A stretch of 64,000 nucleotides of DNA from Streptoalloteichus hindustanus (GCF_900129375.1 NZ_FQVN01000005.1:1-64000), one strand, 5' to 3'. Positions 24,194 through 33,088 are shown, counted from the first letter of the stretch. Numbers and translations: made by a program. Notes: generated by a model not told the origin, from the sequence alone.

Positions 24194-24320
24194 ACTTCTT
24201 GAGCTGGGGCTTTAGCTCGCGGTGTCCTCTGTTTTGACCATTTGCGGAAGCATAGGTGGGTTGTTGGGGTCTTCGTTGGCTTCGGCGGCGTTCTCCATCT
24301 TTCACGATCAGACCGGGACG
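24194..24320 (-). promoter_or_regulatory. CRISPR leader
   Basis: A 127-bp, relatively AT-rich stretch between the first repeat and the stop of the AsnC gene. On the minus strand it contains a -10-like TATGCT and ends CAGCTCAAGAAGT directly before the repeat. It should hold the array promoter and the integration signals. Confidence 0.7.
24212..24298 (-). CDS. 28-codon frame in the CRISPR leader (doubtful)
   Basis: ATG 24298 to TAA 24212 encodes a 28-residue acidic peptide beginning MENAAEANEDPNNPPML. It starts 22 bp after the AsnC stop, but its ribosome site (GTGAAAG) is weak. It may be chance, or the remnant of a gene that once flanked the array. Confidence 0.2.
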   Translation of the reverse strand: MENAAEANEDPNNPPMLPQMVKTEDTAS

Positions 24321-25304
24321 TCAGAGGGGGAGTACCGCGCCGGCGCGTTTCACGGTGCGCATGACCGGGGCTGACTCCAGCGTGGTGACGGCTTTCAGGG
24401 TGCCGACCCGTTGCGTCAGACAGCGGTAGAGGTCGCGGGTGTCGCGGCAGACGATGGAGGCGACCAGGTTCGTGGGGCCCGTGGTGGCGGCGACGAAGGA
24501 GACCTCTGGGTGCTGGGCCAGCGTTTGCGCCACGGGGACGAGCGCGGCGGGTCGGACCGACATCCACAGGCGGGCTTCGGCGTGGTAGCCCAGCGCCGGC
24601 GGCGCGATGTCGAGTGGGAAGGAGAGGACTCCGGCTCGGCGGAGGAGGTCCAGGCGGCGGCGCACGGTGGACTCGGACCAGCCCGTCGCGGTGGCGAGGT
24701 CGGCGTGGCTTGTTCGCCCGTCCTTGGCCAGGGTGGCCAGGAGGGCGTGGTCGCTCTCGGTGAGCGTTGGTGGGTTCTCCGGTGGGGATTCGGGCGGCGT
24801 CAGTCGCTCGACCTGGGCTGGGTCCAGCGCGTGCAGGCCGGCCCAGCCGTTCGGCAGGGCGAAGCCGCGCAGGATCGCGTGGGCGGATATGCCGTGCACC
24901 CGGCTGGTGCGGGGGAGCTTGTCCAGCAGGAGCGCGTCGCGGTCGGCCGGGGTGGCGACCTGGAGGTGGCAGGAGATCTCCGTGCCGCCGGAGAGCAGGT
25001 GCACCCAGAAGGTGTCCGGCCGGCGGGCGAGGGCGGTGGCGATCGCGGTGGCGGCCTCCGGGGCGCACCGCACGCGGATCGTCCAGGAGTCCTGGCCGAG
25101 CAGGGAGCCGTCCACGGCGCCGACGACGCGGAGCACGCCGGCCGACCGGAGTCGGCGGTAGCGGCGGGCGACGGTGTTCTCGGAGACGCCGAGCACCGCC
25201 GCGACCCGGTTGAAGGGCGCTCGCCCGTCGATCGCCAGGGCGTGGGCGAGCTGCCGGTCGACAGCGTCCAGCGTGACGGTTTCCACCTCCTCATCGTCTC
25301 CCAT
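24321..25304 (-). CDS. Lrp/AsnC-type regulator, double-length
   Basis: About 327 residues built from two AsnC units: winged helix near 12-60 (LDAVDRQLAHALAIDGRAPFNRVAAVLGVSENTVARRYRRLR) with a ligand-binding half, then a second winged helix near 180-230 (LTESDHALLATLAKDGRTSHADLATATGWSESTVRRRLDLLR) with another RAM-like domain. Such fused regulators sense amino acids or related ligands. Start ATG 25304; a 12-base segment GACGGTTTCCAC is directly repeated around the start. It is read toward the CRISPR leader. Confidence 0.85.
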   Translation of the reverse strand: MGDDEEVETVTLDAVDRQLAHALAIDGRAPFNRVAAVLGVSENTVARRYRRLRSAGVLRVVGAVDGSLLGQDSWTIRVRCAPEAATAIATALARRPDTFWVHLLSGGTEISCHLQVATPADRDALLLDKLPRTSRVHGISAHAILRGFALPNGWAGLHALDPAQVERLTPPESPPENPPTLTESDHALLATLAKDGRTSHADLATATGWSESTVRRRLDLLRRAGVLSFPLDIAPPALGYHAEARLWMSVRPAALVPVAQTLAQHPEVSFVAATTGPTNLVASIVCRDTRDLYRCLTQRVGTLKAVTTLESAPVMRTVKRAGAVLPL

Positions 25305-25424
25305 GACGGTTTCCACAACCAGACGCCGGTCTGCTGCCGGCGGCGTGGTGGGAGCGGCCACGCTGTCGGCGACCGGAAGCGAGGCGCCACACGGGGTGTC
25401 TCGGACTCGACAAGGAGATGACGG

Positions 25425-26126
25425 ATGACGAGCAGTGGCCCCGACGCGGCCCACTCCCTCGACTTCGACGCGCTCTACGGCGGCGGCGAGCTGGTGGCGG
25501 GGGTGGCGTTCGCCGGAGTGCCCTGGGACATCGGCGGTCCGCAGCCGGCGGTGGTGGAGCTCGAACAGGCGGGGCATGTCGCTGGCGAGGTGCTCGACGT
25601 GGGTTGTGGGTTGGGGGACAACGCGATCCACCTCGCGACGCGCGGTTACCGGGTGACCGGGGTCGACGGTTCGCCCCGGGCAGTCGAGCAGGCCGGGGTG
25701 CGGGCGGCCGAGCGCGGCGTCGACGTGGCGTTCGCGGTCGCCGACGCGACCAGCCTGGCCGGGTACGAGGACCGGTTCGACACCGTGGTGGACTCCGCGC
25801 TCTACCACTGCCTCGACGAGGACGGGCAGCGTTCCTACGTCGAGGCGCTGGGCCGGGTCACGAAACCGGGCGCGCGGCTCAACATCGTGTGCTTCTCCGA
25901 CCGGACCGTGGACGGCCTGCCGTCCCCGATCCCCGTCTCGGAGGAGAACCTGCGGTCCACGCTGGGGAACGCGGGCTGGGAGGTCGCGGAGCTGCGCGAG
26001 ACCACCTTGCTGGCCGTGGCGCAGTCCGCCCCCAACTTCCTCGAACAACACGGCGAGCGGGTGGTGGTCGACGACCGGGGACGCGTCAGGTTCCCCGCGT
26101 GGCTCCTGCGGGCCCGTCGGAACTGA
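25425..26126 (+). CDS. class I SAM-dependent methyltransferase
   Basis: A 233-residue protein with motif I EVLDVGCGLGDNAIHLA near residue 55, an acidic end of strand 2 (VTGVDGSP), a motif II VADATSL and the DTVVDSALYHCLDEDG post-motif. This is the small-molecule methyltransferase type (UbiE/MenG-like fold). GGAG lies eight bases before ATG 25425. Substrate unknown. It is divergent from the AsnC gene, which may control it. Confidence 0.85.
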   Translation: MTSSGPDAAHSLDFDALYGGGELVAGVAFAGVPWDIGGPQPAVVELEQAGHVAGEVLDVGCGLGDNAIHLATRGYRVTGVDGSPRAVEQAGVRAAERGVDVAFAVADATSLAGYEDRFDTVVDSALYHCLDEDGQRSYVEALGRVTKPGARLNIVCFSDRTVDGLPSPIPVSEENLRSTLGNAGWEVAELRETTLLAVAQSAPNFLEQHGERVVVDDRGRVRFPAWLLRARRN

Positions 26127-26154
26127 GTGCCGCCGGCCGGCCGCGCCCTCGTCT

Positions 26155-26166
26155 GTCCACAGTGGA
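26155..26166. repeat. dispersed palindrome copy
   Basis: GTCCACAGTGGA lies between the stop codons of the convergent methyltransferase and PNPOx genes, one of many copies at such sites. Confidence 0.7.
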
Positions 26167-26188
26167 TGGATGAGGGCGCGGTCACCGC

Positions 26189-26776
26189 TCACTCGCCGCG
26201 CGGTGGCAGCGGGATCGGGAGCGCGGGCAGGCCGTCGATGCTCGTCGCGTTGTGCTCCTTGGTCGCGCAGTACGCGGCGAACTCCTCGTCCGTCTTGCGG
26301 CCGAAGTGCTCCGCGTGCAGCGTCCGCTCCTCCCGGTAGTCCAGGAACGGGACGGCGAACCCGCAGCTGTCGCTGACCCGCCGGACGGCGACCAGGACCA
26401 CCGCCCGCAGCCCGGCCGCCCTGGCGTGCTCCGGGGCGAAGTGCCGCAGCAGGTCGGGAAAGCGCGGATCGTCCCGGAAGACGGGTTCGCCGTGGCCGTG
26501 CACCCGCAGGACCTTCGGCGGACCGGTGAAGGCGCACCACATGAGCGTGATCCGCCCGTTCTCCCGCAGGTGGGCGATGGTCTCGGCGTGGCTGCCACCG
26601 AAGTCCAGGTAGGCGACGGTGAGGTCGTCGAGCACCGCCAGCGTGCCCGACCGGCCCTTGGGGGAGAGGTTGACGTGCCCGTCCGCGTCCAGCGGCGCGG
26701 TCGCCACGAAGAAGACCTTCTGCTCCTCGATGAACGCCCGGAGGCGGCCCTCGATCCGCTCGTAGAGCTTTCCCAT
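26189..26776 (-). CDS. pyridoxamine 5'-phosphate oxidase-like flavoprotein
   Basis: A 195-residue split-barrel protein: FFVATAPLDADGHVNLSPKG at the start, a conserved LAYLDFGGS-like strand, RITLMWCAFTGPPKVLRVHGHGEP and a C-terminal YREERTLHAEHFGRKTDEEF tail. Likely binds FMN, F420 or heme; the substrate is not evident. On the minus strand a -10 box GATAAT ends six bases before the ATG, so the mRNA is leaderless. Confidence 0.85.
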   Translation of the reverse strand: MGKLYERIEGRLRAFIEEQKVFFVATAPLDADGHVNLSPKGRSGTLAVLDDLTVAYLDFGGSHAETIAHLRENGRITLMWCAFTGPPKVLRVHGHGEPVFRDDPRFPDLLRHFAPEHARAAGLRAVVLVAVRRVSDSCGFAVPFLDYREERTLHAEHFGRKTDEEFAAYCATKEHNATSIDGLPALPIPLPPRGE

Positions 26777-26885
26777 CCCGGCATTATCGGCGCGGGGCGG
26801 CGGGGCGGGCTGTGAGCTCGGCCGCTGTTCCGTTCCGCCATGTCCTTTGTGGACGGTGGAAGGAGGTGTCGTGCCTCCGTCCGGC

Positions 26886-27326
26886 CTACCCGTGCAACGG
26901 GTAGTCGTAGCGGATGAAGCCGTGGAAGCGGGCGATCCGGTCGTACAGCGCGCGGGCGCGCGTGTTGTTCTGCTCGGTGGTCCAGTACAGGCGGTCGGCT
27001 CCCCGCGCCCTGGCCGCCTCGGCGACCCGCTCGACCAGCGCCTGGGCCGCGCCCCGGCCGCGCGCCGCCTCGGAGACGAACAGGTCCTGGAGGTAGCAGG
27101 AGTCCGGCAGCCAGAGGGTGACGTGGAACAGGTAGTGGGCGATGCCGACCAGCTTCCCGTCCAGCCACGCGCCGAGGCCGTGCAGGTCGGCCTCGCCCAG
27201 CAGCCGGCGCCAGGTCTCCTCGTACCCCTCGTCGGGCACTGTCGTGCGGTAGAACGCCTTGTAACCTCGGGCCAGCACTTCCCAGTCGGCGCGGTCCTCC
27301 GGGCGCAACGGGCCGATATCGATCAC
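26886..27326 (-). CDS. GNAT acetyltransferase
   Basis: About 146 residues, starting at GTG 27326 behind GAGGA (GTG 27344 is a longer option). The acetyl-CoA-binding motif A is near 90-110 (LQDLFVSEAARGRGAAQALVERV, with RGRGAA) and motif B is near 118-140 (LYWTTEQNNTRARALYDRIA). The ELYWTT-x-NN-ARALYD pattern is shared by small-amine or peptide N-acetyltransferases. Substrate unknown. Confidence 0.85.
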   Translation of the reverse strand: MIDIGPLRPEDRADWEVLARGYKAFYRTTVPDEGYEETWRRLLGEADLHGLGAWLDGKLVGIAHYLFHVTLWLPDSCYLQDLFVSEAARGRGAAQALVERVAEAARARGADRLYWTTEQNNTRARALYDRIARFHGFIRYDYPLHG

Positions 27327-27451
27327 GGTCAGGCATCCTCGCACGAGTTCGCCGGCCCTGTCCGCCCCCGCGGGCGCCGTCGACGAGCCGGCGCCCGTCC
27401 GGCCTCCGCCGGCTCCGGCGTGGGGTGGAACCCGTTGGTCGAGCAGGACGT

Positions 27452-27481
27452 TTGCTTAAACCGAGCGCGCGGTCTGATAAT
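27452..27481 (+). promoter_or_regulatory. strong promoter with TSS at the start codon
   Basis: TTGCTT (27452-27457), an 18-bp spacer and GATAAT (27476-27481). The expected start of transcription, seven bases on, coincides with ATG 27489, a leaderless arrangement. Confidence 0.75.
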
Positions 27482-27488
27482 GCCGCGC

Positions 27489-28223
27489 ATGGGGGCGAAG
27501 GTCGCGGAGGCGCAGATGTCCGGGTACGAGCCGACGGTGGTGGCGGAGTCGGCGGTGGTGCGCTACGGGGTGTGGGGCGTGTGCCCGGCACTGGGCGCGG
27601 GAGTCCTCTGGGGACTGAAGTCGCTCTCGGGCTGGTTCGCGTCCCTGGAGTGGTTTCCGGCCCAGGGCGTCTTCCGCCTGGTCTCGACGATCGCCGAGCC
27701 CTACGCGACGGTCGGCGCGCTCGTCCTGGGCGGGATCGCCGGTCTGGTGCTCGCGGCGATCATCGCCTCGGAGCAACTCGCCGTCACGGTCTCGCCGCAG
27801 GAGGTCACCTGGGTCCGGGACAACAAGCGGGGCAGCGTCGAGCGGTCGCGGGTCGGCACGGTGTTCATGGACGGCAAGAAGCTCGTGCTGCTCGACCACA
27901 CGGGCTCCGAGCTGGCCAGGGAGACCTCGGACCTGAGCGCGGCGCGGCTGCGGGACGCCTTCCGCGCCCACGGCTACCCCTGGAACGACGAGGGCGACCC
28001 CTACACCGAGGACTACCAGCTCTGGGTGGACGGTGTCGACGGGCTGTCCGCCACCGCCAACGCCCTGCTGCGCGAGCGGCAGCGGGCCCTGCGCGAGGAC
28101 GAGGACGACGAGGCGCGCACCCTGCGGGCGGAGCTGGTCCGGCACGGCGTCTTCGTGCGTGAGGAGAACAAGCGGCAGTACTTCCGGACGGCCAGGGACG
28201 TCACGTCCGGGTCGGCCCGCTGA
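27489..28223 (+). CDS. YqeB-like membrane protein
   Basis: About 244 residues with two N-terminal membrane helices (VWGVCPALGAGVLWGL and ATVGALVLGGIAGLVLAAIIA), then a PH-like region (VTVSPQEVTWVRDNKRGSVERSRVGTVFMDGKKLVLLDHTGSELARE) and a C-terminal helical part. The order matches YqeB-type proteins. I use the leaderless ATG 27489; an ATG at 27516 with GGAGG five bases upstream would shorten it by nine residues. A TetR gene follows 12 bp later and may regulate it. Confidence 0.65.
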   Translation: MGAKVAEAQMSGYEPTVVAESAVVRYGVWGVCPALGAGVLWGLKSLSGWFASLEWFPAQGVFRLVSTIAEPYATVGALVLGGIAGLVLAAIIASEQLAVTVSPQEVTWVRDNKRGSVERSRVGTVFMDGKKLVLLDHTGSELARETSDLSAARLRDAFRAHGYPWNDEGDPYTEDYQLWVDGVDGLSATANALLRERQRALREDEDDEARTLRAELVRHGVFVREENKRQYFRTARDVTSGSAR

Positions 28224-28235
28224 CCGCGGACGACC

Positions 28236-28844
28236 GTGCGCACCGTCGATCCCGTCCGGCACGAGGCCAAGCGCCGGCACATCCTCAACGCGGCGGCGGT
28301 CTGCTTCGCCCGCAAGGGTTTCGAGCGGACCACCGTCGCCGAGATCTGCGCCGAGGCGGGCATCAGCTCGGGCAGCCTGTTCCACTACTTCCCGACGAAG
28401 CGGTCGGTCTTCGTCGCGATCTTCGAACAGGACGGCCGGGACAACGCGGAGCGGCTGGCCCTGGCGGCCGAGGCCGACGACCCGTGGCAGGCGGTCCTCG
28501 ACCTGGTCGACTCCCTCGCCGAGCCGCTGGCGGAGCCCAGGATGGCCCGGCTCGCCATCGAGGTCGCCGCGCACGCCAGCCGGGACGACGACTTCGCCGC
28601 GCTGCTGTTCCACAACGACCGGGAACTCGCCGCCGGCCTGGCCGACCTGCTCCGCCGGGCGGCGGCCGAGGGCCGGATCGACGGCTCGGTCGACCCGGCC
28701 CTCGCCGCGTCCTGGATCGTGAACCTCGTGGACTCCCTGTACGGGCGCGCCTCCTTCACCGCGGACTTCGCGCTGGAGGACGAGGTGGCGATGCTGCGCC
28801 TGATCCTCACGAGGTTCCTGCTCGTCGAACCCCGGAAGGACTGA
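28236..28844 (+). CDS. TetR-family regulator
   Basis: A 202-residue protein. The HTH is at about 25-50 (FERTTVAEICAEAGISSGSLFHYFPTKRSVF) with the canonical GSLFHYF recognition helix, and the rest is a helical ligand domain. GTG 28236 is 12 bp after the YqeB-like gene, so the two are probably co-transcribed. Target unknown. Confidence 0.88.
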   Translation: MRTVDPVRHEAKRRHILNAAAVCFARKGFERTTVAEICAEAGISSGSLFHYFPTKRSVFVAIFEQDGRDNAERLALAAEADDPWQAVLDLVDSLAEPLAEPRMARLAIEVAAHASRDDDFAALLFHNDRELAAGLADLLRRAAAEGRIDGSVDPALAASWIVNLVDSLYGRASFTADFALEDEVAMLRLILTRFLLVEPRKD

Positions 28845-28866
28845 CGACCCGCGCCCACCAGACACG

Positions 28867-28879
28867 GTCCACTGTGGAC
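28867..28879. repeat. perfect copy of the dispersed palindrome
   Basis: GTCCACTGTGGAC is placed between the stop codons of two convergent genes, the TetR gene (ends 28844) and the DUF1360 gene (ends 28918). Confidence 0.8.
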
Positions 28880-28917
28880 AGAGGCGGTGGCGGTGGCTCC
28901 CGGGAGCGGCGGGGCGG

Positions 28918-29472
28918 TCAGCCCTCGTCGGAGTCGGACGGCCCGGTCGCGCCCGCTGCCTTCTTGCCCACGTCGTAAGCCAGTTGCAGGGCGTCGGAGA
29001 CCGCGACCGCGCCGAGCCCCGCGCAGACCAGCCGGGTCAGCCGGGGCGCGAACACCGTGCCCGCCGACAACGCCGTGGACACCCAGATCGCCGTGCAGAA
29101 CGGGCAGCTCAGCAACTCGCCGACCCGCCGGCGGAGCCCGTCGCCCCTGGGCGACTCGTTGACCTCGCTCGCGCCGGCCCGACCCTCGAAGCGGGTGAAC
29201 GGCGCGCGCAGCGGACTGGTCACCGAGTCCTTGGTGAGCAGGCGGCTGAGCTTGTGCGTGGCCAGGGACAGCAGGGCGAAGTCGTCGAACCGGACGCGGT
29301 CGGGGAGGGGGCGGCCCAGGAGGCGGGCCGCTCCGGCCAACCCGCCGGCGGTCGCCGCGTACACCCCGAGGAGGAGCAGGTAGCCGCGCAGCGGTTGCCG
29401 TTGGTCGCCCTCGTACGCCTGTTGCACGTCCGCGCCGGTCTCCGAGAGGGCCTTGTTCCCGCCCTTGGCCAC
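28918..29472 (-). CDS. DUF1360 membrane protein
   Basis: A 184-residue protein with three to four membrane segments. The family core is visible: RFDDFALLSLATHKLSRLLTKDSVTSPLRAPF and GELLSCPFCTAIWVS (a CxxC pair). The signature pairing of a conserved SR.L.KD helix and CPFC motif defines DUF1360. GTG 29472 start. Function unknown; linked to sporulation in some Firmicutes. Confidence 0.85.
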   Translation of the reverse strand: MAKGGNKALSETGADVQQAYEGDQRQPLRGYLLLLGVYAATAGGLAGAARLLGRPLPDRVRFDDFALLSLATHKLSRLLTKDSVTSPLRAPFTRFEGRAGASEVNESPRGDGLRRRVGELLSCPFCTAIWVSTALSAGTVFAPRLTRLVCAGLGAVAVSDALQLAYDVGKKAAGATGPSDSDEG

Positions 29473-29677
29473 GTCGTCACCGTCCCTGGCGTCCGGATGC
29501 CGTCGCCACCCCCGGTCGGGGTGGTGGTTGGTGACGGGTTACCCCGGAGGCCGGGCGGCTAACGGGACGGTCCGCGCCGGCGCTCGTTCGGGGACGTGCC
29601 TGCCGGGCCGTGGTCGCCGTCCGCGGGGTCGGCACATGATCGGAAAGGGCTGGCGACCGGGTCCTAGGCTCACTGGC

Positions 29678-30445
29678 ATGCGGTTCGACGACGAGGCGTT
29701 CGCCGAAGAGATCACGCGACGACTTGCCGGCCTGCCCGGGGTGGAGGCGGTCTCCCTGGGCGGCTCCCGCGCCACCGGGACGCACCGCCCGGACAGCGAC
29801 TGGGACTTCGCGATCTACTACCGGGGCGGGTTCACCCCCGACAGCCTGCGCGCGCTCGGCTGGTCCGGCGTGGTCTCGGAAATCGGTGAGTGGGGCGGCG
29901 GGGTGTTCAACGGCGGCGCCTGGCTGGAGATCGACGGCCGGCACGTCGACGTCCACTACCGGGACCTGCGCGAGGTCGAGCACCAGCTCGCCGAGGCCCG
30001 GGCGGGGCGGTTCCACGTCGAGCGGCTGATGTTCCACTTGGCGGGCATCCCGAGCTACCTCGTGGTCGCCGAGCTGGCCCTCAACCGGGTGTTGCGCGGC
30101 ACGCTTCCCCGGCCCGACTACCCCGAGGTGTTGCGGGAGAACGCGCGGCGTCGCTGGTGGGGCGACGCGAGCCTGACCCTGGGGTACGCCAGGGCGGCGC
30201 ACGCCGAGCGGGGGCACCTCGCCGAGTGCGTCGGGGCGATCGCGACGGCGGCCTGCCAGGCGGGTCACGCGGTGCTGGCGGCCAGAGCCGAGTGGATCAC
30301 CAACGAGAAGACCCTGGTGGACCGCGCTGGCCTGCGGGCCGATCTGGACGAGGTCCTCGCCGGCCTGACCGCCGAGCCGTCGGCGCTCGTGGCCGCGGTC
30401 GACGACGCGACGGCCCGGCTGTCCAGCGCGGTCCTCTCCGCCTGA
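29678..30445 (+). CDS. nucleotidyltransferase, kanamycin-nucleotidyltransferase-like fold
   Basis: About 255 residues. The NTase signature GGSRATGTHRPDSDWDFAIYY sits near 28-46 with both catalytic acidic residues (DWD), followed by a third acidic strand (RHVDVHYRD), and then a helical C-terminal half. It resembles single-domain aminoglycoside or small-molecule nucleotidyltransferases, but the target is unknown. A -10 box TAGGCT (29665-29670) ends seven bases before ATG 29678, so translation is leaderless. Confidence 0.8.
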   Translation: MRFDDEAFAEEITRRLAGLPGVEAVSLGGSRATGTHRPDSDWDFAIYYRGGFTPDSLRALGWSGVVSEIGEWGGGVFNGGAWLEIDGRHVDVHYRDLREVEHQLAEARAGRFHVERLMFHLAGIPSYLVVAELALNRVLRGTLPRPDYPEVLRENARRRWWGDASLTLGYARAAHAERGHLAECVGAIATAACQAGHAVLAARAEWITNEKTLVDRAGLRADLDEVLAGLTAEPSALVAAVDDATARLSSAVLSA

Positions 30446-30573
30446 GCGCCCGGTCGCGCCGGACGCCGGCGCCGTTCGCCGTGGGCGGACGGCGCGCGGT
30501 GCGGGCGGGCTTGATCTCGACCTTGGTGGAGGTCCGAGACTGCTCCTCGTCGGAACGAGCGAGGGAGCGGGAC

Positions 30574-31554
30574 ATGCGGGTCGTGCGGGTGACGGGGTTC
30601 GGCGGGCCGGAGGTGCTGGTGCCGGGCGAGGCCCCGGAGCCGGTTGCCGGACCGGGCCAGGTCGTGGTCGAGGCGTCGGCGATCGACGTGATCTTCGTGG
30701 AGACGCAGATCCGGTCCGGGTGGGGCGGCGAGTACTTCACGGTCGAGCCCCCGTACGTGCCGGGTGGCGGGGTCGCCGGGCAGGTGGTGGCCGTGGGCGC
30801 GGACGTCGACCCCACGTGGCTCGGCCGGCGGGTGCTCGCCAGGGCCGAGGGCGGCGGCTACGCGGAGCGCGTCGTGGCCTCGGCCGCCGGACTGGTCCCG
30901 GTGCCCGACGAGCTGGACCTGCGGGACGCGGCGGCGTTGCTGCACGACGGCCCGACCGCGATGGGGCTGATGGACGTGGTCGGCGTCCGGCGCGGGGAGA
31001 CGGTGCTGGTCAACGCGGCCGCGGGCGGCATGGGCATCCTGCTCGTGCAGCTCGCCCGCGCCGCCGGCGCCCGTGTGATCGGCGCCGCGCGGGGCGAGCG
31101 CAAGCTGGCCCTGGTCCGCGAGCTGGGCGCCGAGGCCGTGGACTACACCGAGCCGGGCTGGGTGGAACGGGTGCGCGAGCTGGCCGGGGGCGACGGGGTC
31201 GACGTCGTGCTGGACGGCGCCGGCGGGGAGATCGGCCGGGCCGCGTTCGACGTGGTGGCGCCCGGGGGCCGCTTCTCCGCGCACGGCGCGCCCAGCGGCG
31301 GCTTCGCGCCGATCGACCAGGAGCAGGCGCGGCGGCGGAACGTGCGCCTGACCGGGATCGAGAAGGTGCAGTTCTCGCCGGAGGAGATCACCCGGCTCGC
31401 CACGCGGGCGGTGGACGCGGCGGCGGCCGGCCGGATCAGGCCGGTGATCGGCCGGACCTTCCCGCTGGCCGAAGCGGCCGAGGCGCACGCGGTCGTCGAG
31501 GCCCGGGCGGTGGTCGGGAAGACCCTGCTGCTGACCGGTTCCACGACCAGCTGA
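30574..31554 (+). CDS. zinc-type NADPH:quinone reductase (MDR superfamily)
   Basis: A 326-residue protein with the MDR fold: GroES-like N-terminus (VPGGGVAGQVVAVGADVDP), then a Rossmann cofactor site (VLVNAAAGGMGILLVQLARAAGARVIGAARG). It lacks the catalytic zinc Cys/His set, as quinone reductases do. It should reduce quinones or enones with NADPH. ATG 30574 has GGGAG upstream. Confidence 0.85.
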   Translation: MRVVRVTGFGGPEVLVPGEAPEPVAGPGQVVVEASAIDVIFVETQIRSGWGGEYFTVEPPYVPGGGVAGQVVAVGADVDPTWLGRRVLARAEGGGYAERVVASAAGLVPVPDELDLRDAAALLHDGPTAMGLMDVVGVRRGETVLVNAAAGGMGILLVQLARAAGARVIGAARGERKLALVRELGAEAVDYTEPGWVERVRELAGGDGVDVVLDGAGGEIGRAAFDVVAPGGRFSAHGAPSGGFAPIDQEQARRRNVRLTGIEKVQFSPEEITRLATRAVDAAAAGRIRPVIGRTFPLAEAAEAHAVVEARAVVGKTLLLTGSTTS

Positions 31555-31573
31555 CGAGAGTCCGCAGAGGGCC

Positions 31574-31615
31574 GTCCTCAATGGACATTCTCTCGCAGTG
31601 TGGTCCACAGAGGAC
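31574..31615. repeat. two dispersed palindrome copies in a convergent gap
   Basis: GTCCTCAATGGAC (31574-31586) and GTCCACAGAGGAC (31603-31615) lie after the quinone reductase stop and before the convergent LLM gene end. No other feature is seen in 31555-31761. Confidence 0.7.
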
Positions 31616-31761
31616 GGACGAGCGACGTGGCGCGTGACAGGGGGAGGGGAAGAGGGGTGGCGGGGTCAGGCTGGGGAGGTTGTGCCGGAGCACAACGCCT
31701 GGCCCCGCCACCCCGGTGCCCCGGCGGGAGCGGGAGGGGGCGCTCGCGCCCTCGCCGGAGG

Positions 31762-32643
31762 TCAGCGCGGCCCCGTCGACCCGACTCCGTCGCGGAGGGC
31801 GAACCGCTCGGCGAACGCGGACAGCTCGTCGAGCCGCTGGGCGGGGTCGGTGGCGGTGGCGTTCACGACGAGACGGGTCACGCCCTGCGCGGCGAGCGCC
31901 TCGACCTTCTCGGGGGTCATGTCGATCGACCCCCACCGCGTGTACTCCAGCGCCGCCGGGTCGCGGCCGGCCTCGGCGGCGCTCTGCCGCGCCAGGTTCA
32001 TCTGGATCTCGCGCTCGTGCGGGGCCAGCGCGCCGCCGGGGAAGTAGCCGTCGCCCCGCTGCCCGGCCCGCCGGGCCGCCGCCCGGCTCGACCCCCCGAC
32101 GTGGATCGGCAGGCTCGTGCTCCCGTGCGGCTTGGGGAAGCTGACCAGCCTGTCGAGGGTGAAGAACTCCCCGTCGTAGCTGACGCCCTCCTCGCCGCCG
32201 GCCCAGAGCAGCCGGAGCACGTCGATCGCCTCGTCGGTCCGCCGGCCCCGGGTGCCGAAGTCCACCCCCACCGCCCGGGCCTCGCCGGGCAGACTGCCCA
32301 CACCCACGGTCAGCAGCCGCATCCGCCCCTTCGACAGCACGTCGACGGTCGCCAGGCGCTTGGCGAGCACCACGGGGTGGTGGTACGGCAGCAACAGCAC
32401 GCCGGTGCCGAGCAGGATGCGGTCGGTGGCCGCCGCGACGAAGCTCAGGCAGTCCAGCGGGTCGACGTAGGGCAGGGTCGGCGGCAGCTCGAAGGACCCG
32501 ACCGCCGCTCCCGGGTACAGCACGACGTGCTCCGGCAGGTAGAACGCCTCGAAGCCGCACTCCTCGGCGTGCCGCGCGTAGGCCGCGATCTGGTCCGGAT
32601 CGGCCCCGAAGTAGGCCGTGTTGTAGCTCGTCGCGAATCGCAT
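31762..32643 (-). CDS. LLM-class F420-dependent oxidoreductase
   Basis: A 293-residue TIM-barrel protein of the luciferase-like family. Visible are ECGFEAFYLPEHV, the LLLPYHHPVVLAKRLATVDVLSKGRMRLLTVGVGSLPGEARAVG cofactor block, FDGEFF-like YDGEFFTLDRLVSFPKPH, and IHVGGSSRAAARRAGQRGDGYFP. This matches TIGR03619-type F420 oxidoreductases. It is second in an operon behind a MerR regulator (46-bp gap). Confidence 0.88.
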   Translation of the reverse strand: MRFATSYNTAYFGADPDQIAAYARHAEECGFEAFYLPEHVVLYPGAAVGSFELPPTLPYVDPLDCLSFVAAATDRILLGTGVLLLPYHHPVVLAKRLATVDVLSKGRMRLLTVGVGSLPGEARAVGVDFGTRGRRTDEAIDVLRLLWAGGEEGVSYDGEFFTLDRLVSFPKPHGSTSLPIHVGGSSRAAARRAGQRGDGYFPGGALAPHEREIQMNLARQSAAEAGRDPAALEYTRWGSIDMTPEKVEALAAQGVTRLVVNATATDPAQRLDELSAFAERFALRDGVGSTGPR

Positions 32644-32689
32644 CGTCGTTCCCCCGGGAGTCGGCGGCCGGTCGGTCCGGCCCGTGGTG

Positions 32690-33088
32690 TCAGTGGTGGG
32701 AGAGACCGCCGTCGCTTCTCGCGGCGGCGCACCCGCGGCTCGTGACCGCCTCGTCGAGCTGGGCGTGCAGCCGCCGCCGCACCGCGTCGAGCTGCTCGAT
32801 GCAGCCGTTCACCTCGGCGATCTTGTGCCGCAGCACGGCCACCGCGTCCGGGCAGACCGCGCCGGAGGTGTGGCCGGCCCGGAGGCAGGCGACGAACGGC
32901 CGGATGTCGTCGAGGCTGAAGCCCACGGCGATCAGGGAGCGGATCTCCCGGACGACCCGGAGCTCGGCCTCGTCGTAGACGCGGTAGCCGTTGGCGGAGC
33001 GCTGGGGCCGGACCAGCCCGTGCGCCTCGTAGTAGCGCAACGTGCGGGTGCTCGTGCCCGCGAGCTGCGCCAGTTCCCCGATCAGCAT
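32690..33088 (-). CDS. MerR-family regulator
   Basis: A 132-residue protein starting MLIGELAQLAGTSTRTLRYYEAHGLV with HTH and wing (RSANGYRVYDEAEL), then a coiled-coil dimer helix and a C-terminal effector region with Cys residues (ACLRAGHTSGAVCPD, NGCIEQL). The Cys spacing does not match known metal-sensing members. It leads an operon with the LLM oxidoreductase and has a 19-bp-spacer promoter carrying an inverted repeat. Confidence 0.88.
   Translation of the reverse strand: MLIGELAQLAGTSTRTLRYYEAHGLVRPQRSANGYRVYDEAELRVVREIRSLIAVGFSLDDIRPFVACLRAGHTSGAVCPDAVAVLRHKIAEVNGCIEQLDAVRRRLHAQLDEAVTSRGCAAARSDGGLSHH

Noticed and set aside
23874-24215. Open frames through the CRISPR repeats (peptides such as PSPRARGRR)
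   Set aside because: They are translated repeats, a common artefact of arrays.
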